From the NCBI GenBank assembly GCA_014729945.1, contig WJJC01000095.1, positions 1 to 6,406 of the forward strand: 6,406 bases of DNA, in the 5' to 3' direction. Below, piece after piece: positions 5,715-6,406 of this stretch. How positions within the stretch are numbered: the stretch's first letter is position 1; each line of letters starts with the position of its first letter. The notes beneath the pieces were generated by a model, which saw nothing but the letters and a program-made list of their open reading frames with translations, was not told the DNA's origin and did not search any database. Both the position numbers and the translations under genes were made by a program. The stretch comes from Candidatus Bathyarchaeota archaeon. Its GTDB lineage: Archaea; Thermoproteota; Bathyarchaeia; TCS64.

Positions 5715-5750
5715 ATGGGGTTTTTATTCGAGGTACTCGTAGAAAACTAG
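5715..5750 (+). other. Possible 11-codon upstream ORF in the HExxH gene leader
   Basis: ATG 5715 opens MGFLFEVLVEN followed by TAG, ending seven bases before the GTG at 5758. Two start-stop mini-frames flank it: ATGTAA at 5688 and ATGTCGTGA at 5753, the latter overlapping the GTG. No Shine-Dalgarno site is evident. These may be chance, or a translated leader affecting initiation at the main GTG. Confidence 0.25.
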
Positions 5751-5757
5751 ATATGTC

Positions 5758-6406
5758 GTGACTCTGAGGAAAGAGCTAACAGACGGCGACGTTCGAAAAA
5801 TCGTTAAGGACTCGCTTCAGCTAGTAAGCAGAACTCAGAGAAAGTTAGATCTACCCATAATGTCCAATCTTCTAAAGACGAGTAAACGGTTAAAACAGGG
5901 TAACTTTAAGGCGATATATATCAATAACCCTAAGGGCAAGAACTATAGTATGGATTTCGGTAGCTTTCAGCCTCCAGATAGTATATTTCTTGATAAGAGG
6001 TTACCCTCTAGCGATCATCCTATGCATATGCCAGATTTCGCTGAGACATTAACTGTTTACAGTGCTGTCCATGAGATAATACACGCGGATGATCATATAG
6101 GCGGAGATAAGCTGCTACTTGCTACGTGTAGGCATATTCTGAGGGAGCACGTAGATAAGCTGGAGCGTAGCCTCCAGATAATCAAGAAAGAGGGTGGACA
6201 TAAAGTGATTAAGGACTATGAGGACTTGGCTAGTCTCTGGTCTATCCAGTACTTGGATATGGTGACTCATTACAAGAGCTATGTTGTTCTAAGATATATG
6301 GAGTATCCCAAGCTTGATCAGATATGGTCCAGACTTAGCCAAGAGTATTTTCCACCCAACCTCTTAACCTGCATAGAGGTAAGTCGTGGTACTGACTATA
6401 TTTTCA
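5758..6406 (+). CDS. Uncharacterised HExxH putative metalloprotein (3'-truncated)
   Basis: The frame is open from GTG 5758 to the window end (216 residues visible) with an in-frame stop at 5740 upstream, so the start lies after that. GTG is the first usual start codon; the next clear one is ATG 5860. I do not recognise the family. Residues 1-50 are basic and helical. Residues 51-80 (KAIYINNPKG... to SIFLDKRLP) look like beta strands. Residues 99-118 contain VYSAVHEIIHADDHIGGDK, with His105-Glu106-x2-His109 forming an HExxH zinc-binding and catalytic signature; His113 is a possible further ligand, and Asp111, Asp112 and Asp117 lie nearby. The stretch after it (119-180) is helical and charged, with Glu130 and His131 as possible ligands. 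No signal peptide or membrane segment is seen, which suggests a cytosolic protein. A peptidase is possible, but HExxH alone does not prove it. Confidence 0.75.
   Translation, partial: MTLRKELTDGDVRKIVKDSLQLVSRTQRKLDLPIMSNLLKTSKRLKQGNFKAIYINNPKGKNYSMDFGSFQPPDSIFLDKRLPSSDHPMHMPDFAETLTVYSAVHEIIHADDHIGGDKLLLATCRHILREHVDKLERSLQIIKKEGGHKVIKDYEDLASLWSIQYLDMVTHYKSYVVLRYMEYPKLDQIWSRLSQEYFPPNLLTCIEVSRGTDYIF

Noticed and set aside
1..6406. CRISPR array, tRNA/rRNA gene, insertion sequence or prophage signature
   Set aside because: No spaced direct repeats, cloverleaf, transposase motif, terminal inverted repeats or integrase were seen on either strand.

Overview
The window looks like an archaeal chromosome segment of moderate GC (somewhat below half). 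Four things point to archaea. There is a B-family DNA polymerase whose motifs match the archaeal PolB2 (Dpo2-type) group. There is a RadA/RecA-superfamily paralogue. Promoters are of the TATA/BRE type, about 25-30 bases upstream of start codons, with little or no leader. A small zinc-ribbon gene and a winged-helix gene overlap, the second having a Shine-Dalgarno site inside the first. I cannot name the lineage from sequence alone; a TACK, Asgard or euryarchaeal host would all fit.

Left part (1-1323): the 3' portion of a PLP-dependent cysteine synthase/cystathionine beta-synthase-type gene runs rightwards off the left edge. It converges on a leftward two-gene operon. That operon encodes a 57-residue CxxC...CxxC zinc-ribbon protein (not visible as a long ORF) followed by a winged helix-turn-helix regulator. 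The two convergent transcription units share a single CTAG that contains both stop codons.

Middle (1324-2470): a 340-base AT-rich divergent intergenic region holds a 7-bp inverted repeat and the promoter of a PurN-like formyltransferase with an intact Asn-His-Asp triad.

Right-centre (2544-5628): this is the most interesting region. It is a translationally coupled pair encoding (i) a RecA/RadA-like protein in which both Walker motifs are degenerate and (ii) a PolB2-type DNA polymerase. The polymerase has lost the exonuclease acidic residues and has Asn in place of the first Asp of motif C, but keeps the motif A Asp. It ends in a PIP-box-like tail. The arrangement recalls the bacterial mutasome, in which a RecA-like accessory protein (ImuA) works with translesion polymerase components. 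A role in DNA-damage tolerance is therefore a reasonable inference.

Right edge (5629-6406): after a T-rich terminator and a strong BRE/TATA promoter comes a 5'-complete, 3'-truncated gene for an unrecognised protein with an HExxH metal-binding motif. Its leader carries very short upstream reading frames.
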